Of a stretch of DNA of 64,000 nucleotides, positions 50,401 through 61,737 are shown one piece after another. Where the stretch lies: contig NC_046674.1 of assembly GCF_003369915.1 (NCBI RefSeq), positions 10,354,001-10,418,000 of the forward strand, given 5' to 3'. Numbering within the stretch: the stretch's first letter is position 1; each line of letters starts with the position of its first letter. The DNA comes from Drosophila miranda. Its lineage: Eukaryota; Arthropoda; Insecta; Diptera; Drosophilidae. A program made the translations under genes and the position numbers. Under the pieces are notes generated by a model that was not told the origin of the DNA, did not search any database, and saw only the letters and a list, made by a program, of their open reading frames with translations.

Positions 50401-53400
50401 GGTGGTCCGCTTACTCTCTTTCGGGTCTTATTTTACGCTCGGCTCTACTTAGAGCCCTGTGAGGCCTTGTTTGATGTGAGCGGGGAGACAGAGAGTGATA
50501 TATGAAACTGTTCCTTGGCATTTCCATTGCCGTACTGGTCAAAATAGGACCCAAAGAGAGGACGCATTGTCTTTGCGGACCACCTTGTATGCTTCCATCA
50601 AGGCCTGGCCGGTACAGGAGTGCCCTCTGTACCGCACATTTCGCTATCACGGGTCTCAATGCTCTAAATGCTATTTCCAGTTTATTGTTTGAACAATTTT
50701 CTTTTAGCCAGAAGCACGTGAATCATAGATTGACTCGCAATCAGATTGCTGTGTGTTTATTTGGTTTCTACTCTCCGTTCAGCCATTCATCAGAAACGCA
50801 GGTATTGCGCAAATATCCCTGTCCCATAAAAAATACACGCCCACCAGCGCCTATAACCTTTTGGAGCTACTATAAATCAAGTCGTAATGGCAATTAACAA
50901 TACACACACATATATGTATACGAAACAAAGGAAATACACACAAAAAAAAAAAAGAGTGTACGGAGAAAAGACTTTCGCTTTCAAACGGCGCTGATATGAT
51001 GCAGTTTTTCTTTTGGTATTTCCGTGTGTCTATATGCATCTGAGACGGGAGGCTTTTCAGCTTTTCAGGGATTGTGCAGTTGATCTCTGGTTCATTTATA
51101 GTAAAAACTACTTCAAGAATCGTTTCCAGGTACGCGCCATCAATGTCAAAAGTTTCAAGTAAAAAATCAGATCGGATTAGATCAGATCGGACCCTATTTT
51201 CAGCCATCTGACTTGTCTGTCTGCCCTCGATAAACAAACAAGTTTACCAGCTGCTGCGTTTGCCCCATCCCAGTCCCAGTCCGAGTCCCAGTCCCAGTCC
51301 CATCCCCAGATACAGTGCATCTGCCTGCCGTCACTTGTTTTTGTTGTTTTGAGGGCATTTCTCAGATGGTACGCCATGTACATGGCACATGGCACATGGC
51401 TATTTATGAAACGAGCATTAACCATCCACCAGGCCACGGAATACCTTCCTCTCCTCTCCACTCCACTCCTCTTCACTCCACTCCACTGCACTCTCGTGAT
51501 GTTTGCCTTGTCTTTTCTTTACTCGTCTTGTAGTTGGTTCGTAATCTACGAGAATTTGTATCTTGTTCTGCTTGAGTTCTGTACCTCTGTACCCCGCATG
51601 CCCCTCATGTGTGGCCCATTCAAATCCCGAAACCAAATTTGTAACCCGCACATTAATGCAGCGGATACCCGTACACACAGGTGAATGCACTCAGGTACAT
51701 AATTGTACGTGTGTCTCGCTCTCTTTGCCTCCCTCCCATTGAACTGGAATTAAATAAACCAAGTACATGCCAAGAACTACGCTGGCTTTGCGGCTCAACT
51801 AGTCTGACCTTTGGCCTTGGCATTCGAGCCATCACACGGCGATAGCAGCAGATTCGCTCTCACGATTCGGTCGAAGAAAAATTCACTGCTGATCGATTAA
51901 AAGATTCGCCACTCGCTGTAAACTACTCTTTGACTCGTCACTAGTTGATGCAAGGGTTTTCTACTCGTCGATGTAGAAGGGACTCATGCTCGTGGATGTT
52001 CTTTTACAGTGTTCTCTCCTCCGAGAGATCTTTGTGCCTGCATCTATTCGTCACCGAATAGTCGTAGAACTGCTCGTTTTCCTTCCACGCTTCCCATATT
52101 ATTGTGCGGAGAAACTTGCAAAGGTTTTTAATGGCTTGTTTTAGCTGAACGGAGCTCAACGGACACTAAACGGGGACCGCAGGGGATCGCAGAGTTCGCA
52201 AACGGCGGCCCATTGCGTATTCGTCACTCCATGGGTTCATGCGAAAGTTCAGCTCCGAGTAGGCGACAAAAACCCGTGAGTGTGGCTGTAATTACCAGCT
52301 CTCTCTCTGCTCGCAGTGCAATCCAATATGGCTTTACGGCGATGTGGTAGATAGTATATGCCACACAAATAAGGAACTGCAACGAGGGGCAGCTCTATGG
52401 GTCTATGGGTGCATATTTGATTCGCCACGTAATCGAATAACCGCAAATAACGAACCAACATAATCAGTATTTCTGGTTTGTCCCCCCCCATAAACCCCCA
52501 TAAACCCCCTTTATATAGTATACATTTGATATTTATAAAAATGTATCCCTTGTTCTCCATTATCAACTTTGCAAGTTACTAATTGGAGTCTCCATCCTTG
52601 GGAGAGACACCAGCCACCAGCCCCAGAAGAACGGAACACAGAATGCTCCGGTTTCAGAGGGAGCCGGTTATCCATCCCCTTCCCCCTTCCCCGTTCCCCA
52701 TTCCCCTCGTCGGCAAACAGAGCGTGTCGAAGTTGGGGAGAGAATTGTTGCATGCGTGCTTGCGTCTTATTAATAGTGCTTGTACCCCCTCCTTCCCCCC
52801 GCTGTGACCGCTCGTTTTCTTTCTCTTTTTCTTCCTGCCGCTTTCTCGATTCATCTCAATGTTAAAATGTTAATTATACATTCAAAATTCGTAACCAAAA
52901 CCCACTTTGACTCACAGAAATGCTCAGAGACTAATGAATGTGCGCCAGGCGGCACAGAATACACTCTGTGTTTGATGGGTGGATGGATGGATGGGTGGAT
53001 GGATGGATGGGAAGTGGCACCCCACAGCACTCTCCACACTCTCGGCTGGCCTTTCTCTGATCGGTAAACACACACCTATCCAAGGAATCGGCATTGCCAG
53101 CGACCTTTTGTTGATTTAAATATGAATTCCCTCCACCTACTACTATTGGAGCTTCCTTCTGCCCCTGCCCCTCTCTCTTATAAATATGCACACGCCTGTG
53201 GCTTCCTACTCGCTTCCTACTGGCATCCATAATTCATTTTGTTCGTGCGTCGCTGGAGTGTCTGCCTGTTGTCTGTGGCAGGCAGTTGGAACGCTGTGTG
53301 CCACACTGACTCCTCTAGTGGGTCGTAATTGCCTTGGAGTACTGGCAAATCAATACTGATGATTATCATGACCCAATCTTCGTATCCTCCGTGTCTAGAA

Positions 53401-56400
53401 CCTGAAAGACACACGCAAAAACTTGTCTCTCTCTCTCTTTTATTGTCTCTTGGGGGAAGCTTGGGGGCAGGCCTGGCCTGATCGGTTGAGATCTCCCAAG
53501 AACCCACACCCCCCCCCCTCTCCTTTGGCCTGGCACTTGTCGGTCTTCGGCAGCAGAATGTGCCCCTTTCGTTGGTGGGAATTGGATCTAGGAGGACTAG
53601 ACCCTTTTTCGTTTCACGCTTAAACAAATAAGCCCACAGTTTAGAAAATTGATGAATTTATTGGAAAATCGCGTCACTTACGTCCGGCACTGTATGCATC
53701 TGCCCCTTCAGCTTTTCTTTTGGTTGGGCTCTTATTTGCTCAACAATAATTTGAGGCTCTTAAATGAAGTTTTGGGCGTGGCAAAACGCTGGGATTAGGT
53801 AGGACCCGCTCTCCATGTGGTTATCGGAACATCCTTATTCCTCATTCCCCTTGGCGATTGGCATTTCGCATTTTGCGCGTCTTTGAGGGCCAGGTAACCG
53901 GCGGCCCTGCGCTGTCCCATCGCAGAGCTACCCCTGCGCTGTCCCATCGCAGAGCTACCTGTCCCGTCGCGGGCCGGCAACATTCAGGACCGGTTTCAGA
54001 TGCAATTTTCAGTTCCAGTTGGAGTCGGGGATTGCGCTGCCTTGACCCCACCTTGTACCTTGCACTTCACCTAGTTAAACATCCAGAGCTCCCCCCAGAG
54101 CAGGGGCCTTGCCTCAACCTTGGGCCACAATCTCAGCAGCTGCACCTGCCCCTCAACAGCGAGTGCTGTGAGTGGCCCTCAACACATCCTGTGTTCCATC
54201 GGCGATTCGGGGCGCCTGCTGTATTTCCGGTAAACTATCAACTTTCCACGTTTCCACTTCTGTGAGAGCCTAGAGAAGTGGAGAATCTTATAGTCCTTTC
54301 AGGGTTTGGCTTGTCGGGGCTTCGGGAGGGGGGCTTCCTCTCTTCGTGGCTCTGCGATAGATCAGGGTCTCCTTTGAATTTGCTTCTCTATTGTTTGCCA
54401 CATGCCAATTGAGAGGCGGAGAGCCAGGCGGCTGGCAGGACTAGGAACCGGTTTCCTGCCAGCAGCGGCAGATGTTTTCACGCCAAGGAAGCCACCACCA
54501 AACCGATACTCACACTCACACTCACACACTCACACTCACACTCACACTCACACTCACACTCATGCAGGGTACGCGTACGAGTCCTTCCCTTATTTCAGTC
54601 GGAAAGCAGGGTGAAAATCGCTGCTGAGATCAGTCTGAATCCGTACGACGAACCGATCGAATCGCACAGGCAAGCGCTCAACGAAAATCCGTCGTGATAT
54701 TGGGGTGGAATGCGAATCCGTAGTGTCCGTACGATCCGTGCAACATTCTGATTATGGTCACATACCACGTGCGGTCCGTTCTGACGCAGTTTAGTGTCTC
54801 GTACTCGCAAATCGAATCGCCGGGTGAAGTGGCCAGGACTCGAGTCCACCGAACAGCTGCTGCCGCCGCCACGCCAAAGTGCAACAAAGTCTCGCGAAGA
54901 GGCAGCAACATGCAGGAGCCGCCACGCGGTCACGGGTCGAAGTCAGCGCCCGTTTCGCAGCACGGCACGCCCAGGAAGCAGACTGTGGCCCAGGAGGCGG
55001 GTCGCCGCTTCAGGACTTTGCAACGGTGAGACGACATCCTGCGAAGGGGGGATGGGATGCCCCGAGTTGGGGCTGGCATTCAATCGAGGCGTCACTCTCC
55101 TTCCACTGCACATCAAAGAGAGAGAGAGACGACTATCGGTCGGGGCTTATCTGTTCACTGCATTCCTTCACGCACCATAGATTTAATCCGTTTTTTGTTA
55201 GGACCTGACCTTCCTTTGGCCTACCGCTGCTCCTGGCAAGAGTCCAGAGGGAAAGGAAATCCAAAGACACCGCAGGCGCGCACTCTCCATTCTCCCTTCC
55301 TTTGTGTGCCATCATGTCCTGTTGCTTCCTAATACCTCCGCACATCCAGGGTCCTTTCTGAGCCGTCCTAGGCCGTTTGCCTGCTTGTTTTCTTTGTGTG
55401 GCCGGAGTTCCCGGAATCGATACGGCAGGACACGACGATGTTTGCTTACAATAAGCATACGACAACAGAGGGAAATGTAATTGGCAAAGTTTGCATTTGA
55501 AATCCTTTTTGATGCCACTTTGTTCCCTTACCCTTACCCTCTAGAATCCCCCTAGAATCGTAACCTTATGTCACGTGCAACACTGCCATATCCTTCTCTG
55601 AATTCTGCTGCTGTAAATTGGCCTGCATTGTGCACCCTTTGCCAACGGCTAATGAGGTCTACCTCTGGACCTTCCGCGAGGTCGTCCTACCTGTTGCCCT
55701 CGACAGCCCGATCTGCTACTGTCGACGGCGCTAGATTTTGCATAATTATCCCCGCGATACGGCTTGTTTCCTCCGACTAACCCGTATGTTTCTGTTTCCC
55801 TTGCAGCATGCCGAAAACCGGAAATCACGGAGTCAAAGTCGTAGGAACCAGGAGCAACAGGACCACCTTTGCCGGCGGACTGGTAAGTTTTTGAGCTCTG
55901 ACAGCCCCCAAGGAATAGCACTAGATACGATCACATATCTATTTGAGTAGCAGTAAGAATAGCCTCCTTGAAGGACTGCAGAGGTGCGGTATCGCATTAC
56001 CCGGGCAGCAGCTGGCGTCTGTTTGGCCTCCAAAAAATTGTATTTGATTTATTTCGGTCGAGCGACTGCGACTGCGACAGCTGTGTTTCCGTTGCTGTTT
56101 CTGTTTCTACTTTGTTGATGGATATTTTTAGTTTCTGTCACTCTCCGGTGTTGGGGCAGAGCACACGACATGCTTGAGGCCAAGAGCAGGCTCGAGGAGG
56201 GGCGTTGATTGCACTCTGAACGCTTTTAAAGAGCAAGAACTTTGTTGGTTTATTACCGAACAAACCCCCCCCCAACCCCCCGCCACCGCCCTGTGGAATT
56301 ACAACAGTTCCGTGGAGCTGCCCCATAAAATTGTTGGAGTTTTTATAGACCAAAATAGCTGCTGGAACACCACCAGTTCTTAAAAAGTCTCCGCCGATAA

Positions 56401-59400
56401 AGCTCGGATAATGAAACTCTATTTTACGAGAGACTCAGAGACATCTGGGAGATGCCTCCAGCCATGTTGCACTCCACCGAAAGAGTTCAATAGACTGGCT
56501 TTTATATAAGAGGCGATGATACCATGGCATCCTATCGATTCCGCCAACCGCAAAGCTTTCTTAAGACTTCCCAGTGGGGGGCGGGGGGGCGGCAGACATT
56601 GAGTGGCACTTCCAGTTTGCTGATTGACGGCCCAACCGCAGCCAGGGGGAGTCATGGCCGACTTGGGCTCATGGCTCGCGGGAAGCTCTAGCGAGTGCGA
56701 GTGCGAGTGCGAATGAACCTGAAATCTGATCCCAGAAAGCAGTTGAAAGTCGCATCGAATGGAATCCACGGCATCGAAATTCATTTGGTCATGTGTCTGG
56801 GCAGTTCCTGGAGTCCAAGAAGACCCTGAATCGATCTAGGGAGAGCACATGCTTCCGCTTGTCTGGGGTTTTCCCAGCTCTGTCCTGAACCCGGCCTAAA
56901 TCCCCGTCGTTCGGGTTCCGTTCCTAATGTCTTCGGTGGTGTCAAAATGTGTTCCCAAATCACTCGAGGCCGCGGCTGTTTCCTGCCTGTTTCCCGGTCT
57001 GTTTACACTCGATGCAGTCCAAGTTCATTGCGCCCATAAATAAAACTAAATGTTTTTCCTGCTAAACAGCAGGAGGGGGGGGCGCAGAGAGAGAGAGAGA
57101 GAGAGAGACTAGACGTCACGTGTTCCCCCAAAACAGGGTCTCTGCCGGGGGCCGGGGATCGGGGATCGGCTGGGAGTGTCTTGTGATTTCTTGTAAACCA
57201 TCGGCCCTTAATCCAAAGCAGATGCGCGATAAGTCCTCAATCAGTCGTTGTAGCGGCTCCGCTGGAGAGTGCAATTGAGCCAGAAGCGGGTTAATTAAGA
57301 GTCCTGCCATTGTCCTGCCACGAGGAGGAGGCAAAAACCAATCAGCCGCGACAATGGGGAAGAGCTTCAGCTACAGTTTGGCATTGACCGAGGCATCTGC
57401 GATGGCCACCGCGGCGGCGGGGTCACTGACAATGGGCTGACCCAGCCATCGGCCCCAAACAAAGCCGGCAAGAGGTCCAGCCATCATTGAGTGGCATCCA
57501 TCGAGCGGCTCGTGCCATGCAATTCCTGCGCTAATCTAATCAAAACACTTCACACCAGACGGGAGACTGGAGAGCCCAGAGTGCAGAATGCAGATCCCAT
57601 GTCTAGGCCACACAATGGTAGCGGCAGATAGGGCCGCAGGGAGGCCCCATGCCCGCGGCTTTATGTCCATTAATGAGATATCCCCCACTACAATGAGCCG
57701 TCGTGTGCGACGACATTCAGCGCGGCACTTGTCAATGCCTATTCGCATTCGCATTCGCAGTCGCATTCGCACTGCCGCTGGCCGCCTCAATTGCTGGCAA
57801 TCAGCAATCAGCCATCAGTTATTATTTATCGCTTCGCCCGGCTACACCTGCCAGTGCCAGTGTCAGTGCTCCTCGTCCGGGGTGCTCCTCCAACTGGGCC
57901 TGCGCTGGACTCTCCGGCGAGAAAGTGCCATGAAGAAGCTGATAATACCCACGCTTATGGACACCTATGGGCTGATTAAGTTCTGGGATTTCGACACTGG
58001 CGCCCCGGCCCCATCCCCGTCCCCGGCCCCGGCTAATGTGTCGACATCGGCCTGCGGAAGGCCGAACTTCGGTGTGCCCCCAGACGGCGATGCCATGCCC
58101 AGCGAGCGTCGCTACAAGTGGAGACATCGCCTTCTCCAGGTCAGCCGGGCCGTGTCCCCCCATCCCCCCCCCCCCCCCCACACACACCTTATCGAAAAAA
58201 GTCAAGCGCTGACTCGTGAGTGTGTCTGTAGTGGTTTCTGATAAGTCGGCGGGTATTTTGGCCATGCTTTCGAGCCCAAGTCCCCCGCCCCCCCCTCCAG
58301 GCCCAGGCCCAGGCCATATCAATTTGATTATCAAATGGAAAGCAAAACTCGATAAAAAAAACTGTATTCCAGTTAATGGAAGCAAATCCTATTCCTCCTG
58401 CCTGATCCTAGAAGCAACAACAATAACAATATTTCGTCAGAGATACAGACATCGATAAGAGCAGGGCAGGGCAGGGCAGGGCAGGGCGGGGCGGGGCGCT
58501 CGGGTTCCACTGAAATTCCAGTGATATTACACACCGCCAGCCGCAGAGCAGCGATAGCTATGGCTGATATCATTGTTGCCATAATAAATACCCGTGCCAG
58601 CACGCGGGCATAAACAAAGCCGCGAGGCGAGCATTTTTGTGGTTTCGATCGAAGCTCCGGGCTCTAGTAACCATCCTGTTCTTCTCTCTCTTTGCAGTCG
58701 CAGCAGATGCGCGCCGTCTCCAGTCCCTCGCTCACAGAGCCCTATTCAGAGTCGCGAAAGCCGCCGGAGGAGGGCAGGGCAGCGGCGGACGGAGTTGCCA
58801 ATGTGGCCACAAGCAGGAGCAGCGGCAGCGGCAGCGGTGTGGGCGGTGTGGGCCTAGGCGTCCTGCTTAAATTTAAGCGCACGTTTAACAACTTCAACAA
58901 CAAGAACCAACTGCACATCACGCCCGTACTGGCAACGGCAACGGCAGCAGCCGCCCCAAAGCCGAAGCTATCGCCAACGACGCCGACCGTATCGATCACA
59001 ACAGCGGCACCAGCGGCGGCGGGCGACGGCACTGGAGCGGACGGGGGCGATGGCAGCTCCGGCAAGTACCGCTTCGGACCCCTCATCTGGCGCACCTCGA
59101 AGGAGCGCCGCAAGACCAAGTTCAACCGACGCGACAAGTGCAACTCGGGCGATTCGGGCATCCAGATAGAGCTGGAGCAGGACGAGCAGTACTCCCGCGT
59201 GCTGGCGGTGAGTGCCCAGGGCGGGGGAGACGGCGGAGAAGGAGGCGGCACGTCCGCTGGAACCGAAGGAGCTGGCAGCAAGCCGCGCACCATACGGCGC
59301 ACCAACTCGGCCAAAGCGAGCAGCATCCTCGGCTCCTTCGCCCTGAGGTCCAAGCACCACATGCACCTGGACATCGGGGGCACTGAGAATGTCGAGCGTG

Positions 59401-61737
59401 AGGCCCCCGAGTCACTGCCCACACGATCGCTCAGCCAGCCCAACGGACTGGAAACCTACGGCATGGGCCGCCCGGAGATGGAGGACAGCGACAGCGACAG
59501 CGTGGCATCCCACGAGGAAGGTCTGTACACACTACCCTTTTCGACCAGAATTGATCCACTAATACTCGTATGGTGCTCCCCTTGATCCACAGCTGGCGGC
59601 TACCACTACCCGGCCATCTACGCGGAGGTGCTGTACAATTTCACGGCCGGAGGGCCGCAGGAGCTGGGCCTGGAGCGCGGCATGCTGATTGAAATACTGC
59701 GCAAGGAAGTGGGACCCTGGTGGTTCGGCCGCATCAAGAAGGAGGAGACCAGTCGCGTGGACGAGATCCTCGACCCAGAGCTGGGCTGGTTCCCAAAGGA
59801 GTTCGTGCGCCTTATTCAGTGCCCCGAGACAGATGGCTTCTTCAACGCACACCGATCGGCAGCCGCAACGGCCAGGGAGGACGGCGATGCCGTGCCAGTG
59901 CCCGTGGCCGAATTCGCCAAGGAGGCAGATGTCACCATGGCCACGGATCAGAGCAACATCACCACCATAGTCATTGAGTCCCCGCCAATGCCCTCGAACG
60001 GGTATCCCACCCTGAACGCGCTGGACAGCGACAACAACGTCCTGCGCCGAAGTGCTGTGCGCGAGCTGCTGGAGACGGAGGTCAACTACGTCAAACTGCT
60101 GGCTGCCATTTGTGACGGGTAAGTGGGCCTCGCTCTCGTGATCAGAACTACCCTAACACCCCTACCCCTGACCCCCCGACCCGCCACAGGTATCTGCCGG
60201 CCATGAGCAAGCGCATCGACATATTCTCGCCGAACAGCATCCGCCTGATCTTCTCGAACATAGCGGCCATCTACAAGTTCCAGAAAAAGTTCCTCGAGGC
60301 GTTGCGCAGGGGAATCGAGCAGAACCAAATCGCGAAGGTGTTCCTGAAAATGGTGAGTGCTTGACTGCCATTTCCCCTCTCCAGAGCCATTGACTGATCA
60401 GTAATCCGCCCCCCCAAACAGCACAAGGGATTCCTGTGCTACTCCAACTACTGCAACGCCTATCCCCGGGCCCTTATCGAGCTGGAGTCCTACGACCGCG
60501 TCAAGGATGCACGCACCATTCTGGAGAAGTGAGTTCAACCGGATAGTCGGACTTTATGTCAACAGCGTACTAACACTGAGTTTATCGCCCTTCCAGTTGC
60601 CGCGAGTCGGAGAACCTGGCCGAGCTGCCACTCTCCGCCCACCTGCTGGCTCCCGTGCAACGCATCTGCCGCTATCCCCTGCACCTCAGCGAGATTATCA
60701 AGCCGGCGCGTGCTTCTGCTGCCAAGACGGGCAGCGATGGCGAAAAAGCTGAAAAACCCTCGGCCCCTGACTACGAACAGCTCGACGTCAACGAGATGGA
60801 CATACCCGACACGTACGAGACCGTAAACCTGGCGCTGGAGGCCATGCGCGGCATCACTGAGGCGGTCAATGAGGGCAAACGCCACAGCGAGACCATTGCG
60901 AGGCACCAGGCCAGCTTTCAGAACTTCAAGGGCCCGCCGCTGCATCTGCACAGCGCACGCTTCTTCCTGCAGGTGGACGCCACACGCCAGAAGCAGAATC
61001 TGTGGAACAGCAGCTACACCCTGTTCCTGTTCGACAACCAGCTGGTCTACTGCAAGCGCGACATCATCAAACGCAGCCACTTCATATACAAGGGGCGCAT
61101 ATTCCTCGACCGCTGTCGCGTGGTGAACGTGCGGGATGGCAAGATGTTCGGGCACACGATCAAGAACTCGCTGCGGATCTACTGCGAGTCGCGGGACAAG
61201 TGGTACGACTTCAGCTTCCGCTCGGCGAACCGCAAGCACCGCTTCCTCAACACCCTCGCCCTCGAGCGGCAGTTCGGCGGCAAGGCCCTCTACGTATCGG
61301 AGATGACTGGCTTCGAGTACAACTACGAGGAGCGGCCGGGCGACTTTTCCGATCAGTCGGACTACGAGCTGCCCGACTTTGAGCACGCCATGTGCGGCGG
61401 CACATCGGCCAGTGGGGAGAGCTCCGTTCCGGAATCGCCGGCCAAGTCAGCGTCCCGGTTCTCCGATACTTTGCCGAAAAAATCGCAGTCCCGCGATGGC
61501 TTCGCCAGCGTGGACAACTCCCAGATGCTGTCGACGACATCGACGGGTTCGCTGGGACGACGCCGCATTGGCAACTGGTTCCGCAAGCCAAAGAGCACCA
61601 ACTGCACGCCCAGCCAGTCGCCGACGCACAAGCCGGGCTTTGACGCCGATGAGACTCTGACAGCGGCCCGTGTGGCAGCCATCGAGCTGGCCGAGGCCGC
61701 CGCCTCGCTCTTGCCAACGGACAGTTCATCCGCCTAA
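30501..61737 (+). CDS. RhoGEF3: RhoGEF3, long isoform (disordered N-terminal region + SH3-DH-PH)
   Basis: Fifteen coding exons with GT..AG borders and matching phases: 30501-30632, 30695-33491, 33560-34281, 34417-35000, 40379-42342, 42420-42957, 43044-44048, 44526-44990, 45219-45344, 55807-55882, 58698-59520, 59593-60118, 60190-60352, 60422-60528 and 60597-61737; total 3,722 residues. The first ~2,580 are low-complexity: two polyQ tracts, GA/QG/DA/SA dipeptide repeats, Cys clusters, repeated RSF(D/E) and RSLTP motifs. The C-terminal part has SH3 (59614-59805; AEVLYNFTAG, GPWWFGRI, GWFPKEFVRL), DH (from 60043; VRELLETEVNYVKLL, LAPVQRICRYPLHLSEIIK) and PH (about 60930-61270; LFLFDNQLVYCKRD). 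The order matches ASEF/collybistin GEFs, which activate Rac/Cdc42-type GTPases. The union of 5' and 3' halves into one mRNA is inferred from phase; separate transcripts are possible. Confidence 0.85.
33492..33559 (+). other. RhoGEF3 intron 2, minimal size
   Basis: A 68-nt intron from GTGAGTGTC to TTCGCCAG. It is open in the frame of the preceding exon, but splicing is needed: read-through continues to a stop at 33697 and leaves the RPTPAPRTSL-rich frame that resumes after the splice as DPTPTKRKAPSSGRREYPSL. Confidence 0.75.
35001..40378 (+). other. 5.4 kb RhoGEF3 intron
   Basis: The donor CAG|GTACGC at 35001 and the acceptor TTCTTGCAG at 40370-40378 are in matching phase. The content is intronic: C homopolymers (35219-35234, 36828-36839, 37065-37095), a G9 run at 36583-36591, CA microsatellite at 38780-38818, AACAAA/AAGC repeats at 38910-38940 and a TGCATG-type alternation at 40165-40190. 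No nested gene is supported. Confidence 0.6.
37065..37095 (+). repeat. 31-base cytosine homopolymer
   Basis: An uninterrupted C31 run, then ACCCCC. It is the longest of a series of C tracts in RhoGEF3 introns, with potential for i-motif on this strand and G-quadruplex on the other. Exact length in an assembly is unreliable. Confidence 0.9.
44049..44525 (+). other. RhoGEF3 intron or alternative 3' end
   Basis: The exon ending AGCAGCAG at 44048 is followed by GTACTAAG, usable as a donor and joining in phase to the acceptor TTTTCCAG at 44518-44525. If it is not spliced, the frame reads two more codons and stops at TAA 44053-44055, giving a ~2,582-residue N-terminal protein. No AATAAA is evident in the 470 bases; an AATAATCAATCAT patch lies at 44405-44417. 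GT and GA microsatellites occur at 44231-44244 and 44380-44392. Confidence 0.5.
46430..47684 (+). promoter_or_regulatory. Presumed promoter and 5' UTR of the second RhoGEF3 start
   Basis: The DRE TATCGATA (46797-46804) with a second CTATCGA immediately after, a TG repeat, and an A-rich leader with repeated GGAACGGAAC run up to the ATG at 47685. The start site itself is not determinable. Confidence 0.4.
47685..48202 (+). CDS. RhoGEF3: RhoGEF3 alternative first coding exon B
   Basis: An ATG-initiated exon of 172 codons plus two bases. It ends ATCGCCAT|GTAAGT, phase 2, and fits the acceptor at 55807 (AT + C = Ile). The product is Ala-rich, then acidic (VETEAEGEGDDLLVVCLVGG), and ends in a Pro/Ser/Thr stretch; no domain recognised. 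With the common exons it would give a 1,117-residue SH3-DH-PH protein. An unspliced reading stops at once after the donor. The leader just upstream lacks in-frame coding. Support: ATG context (GCGAAATGTC), strong donor and phase. Confidence 0.7.
49020..49269 (-). CDS. Possible tiny nested gene, signal-anchored peptide
   Basis: Opposite to RhoGEF3 inside its large intron. ATG at 49269 in good context (TAACAATGC) opens a hydrophobic leader (MLNPVFVVCVVSGLAAGVYL) then VDTIRQPLNRVTYKQSLTA. A GTGAGTG donor at 49152 and an ATCAG acceptor at 49101 would remove 52 nt and add a basic tail ending at TAA 49022-49020, where the stop overlaps an AATAAA; total 65 residues. Without splicing the frame stops at 49123 (48 residues). 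No family recognised, and chance is a real alternative. Confidence 0.3.
50398..50587 (+). mobile_element. MITE-like TIR element, copy B
   Basis: A 190-bp element with perfect 13-bp ends CAAGGTGGTCCGC / GCGGACCACCTTG, flanked on both sides by TA (50396-50397 and 50588-50589) as a target duplication. Inner inverted blocks CTCTCTTT..GGGT..TATTTT extend the TIR to ~45 bp with one gap. It encodes nothing of length. Same family as 28353-28497. TA duplication and end sequence fit a Tc1/mariner-type MITE. Confidence 0.85.
53905..53958. repeat. Exact 27-bp tandem duplication
   Basis: Two perfect units beginning CCCTGCGCTGTCCCATCG and ending AGAGCTAC, followed by a partial third similar stretch (CTGTCCCGTCGC). 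Each unit contains the palindrome-like CTGCGCTG..CATCGCAG. Confidence 0.9.
54508..54560. repeat. CTCACA hexanucleotide microsatellite
   Basis: Tandem CTCACA units with one CACACT irregularity, about nine units, inside the RhoGEF3 intron just upstream of alternative exon C. Confidence 0.9.
54910..55025 (+). CDS. RhoGEF3: RhoGEF3 alternative first coding exon C
   Basis: ATG at 54910 (GCAACATGC) opens 38 codons plus two bases of a basic, Pro/Gln-rich leader (MQEPPRGHGSKSAPVSQHG) ending TTGCAACG|GTGAGA. The phase fits the exon at 55807 (CG + C = Arg, then MPKTGNHGVKVVG). It would give a 983-residue protein. The same frame stays open upstream to an ATG at 54754, so the start could be 156 bases earlier; the nearer ATG is preferred because the upstream stretch looks like leader. 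Confidence 0.7.
55883..57929 (+). other. RhoGEF3 intron segment between exon 55807 and alternative exon D
   Basis: No coding content supported. It holds C7/G6 runs (56264, 56577), GAGTGCGAGTGCGAGTGCG at 56694-56712, a GA microsatellite at 57089-57107 and ATTCGCATTCGCATTCGCAG near 57740-57760. The promoter for exon D must lie toward its right end. Confidence 0.5.
57930..58139 (+). CDS. RhoGEF3: RhoGEF3 alternative first coding exon D
   Basis: ATG at 57930 opens exactly 70 codons ending CTTCTCCAG|GTCAGC, phase 0, which fits the acceptor at 58698 (SQQMRAVSS). The leader begins MKKLIIPTLMDTYGLIKFWD, then an AP/SP repeat, then RRYKWRHRLLQ. It skips exon 55807 and gives a 989-residue SH3-DH-PH protein. 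The frame remains open upstream (several earlier ATGs), so the true start may be further 5'. Confidence 0.65.
58140..58697 (+). other. RhoGEF3 intron before the common SH3-side exons
   Basis: Contains a C17 tract (about 58154-58170), a GGGCA tandem at 58462-58497 and a normal polypyrimidine acceptor CTCTCTTTGCAG. Nothing else seen. Confidence 0.7.

Larger units (their letters stand above)
45345..55806 (+). other. 10.5 kb RhoGEF3 intron hosting alternative promoters
   Basis: Between GTAAGT at 45345 and TTGCAG at 55801-55806. It contains two alternative first coding exons (47685 and 54910), a full DRE TATCGATA at 46797-46804, a TG microsatellite (47460-47490), the second TIR element, C/G tracts, a GGAT tandem at 52980-53011 and a possible nested antisense gene at 49020-49269. 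Stretches 45.35-46.4, 50.6-52.9 and 53.0-54.7 kb show nothing gene-like to me. Confidence 0.6.

Noticed and set aside
57588..57929. Upstream extension of RhoGEF3 exon D to earlier ATGs
   Set aside because: Open, but reads repeated RIRIRSRIR from a CATTCG microsatellite and loses protein-like character; the ATG at 57930 was preferred, though not proven.
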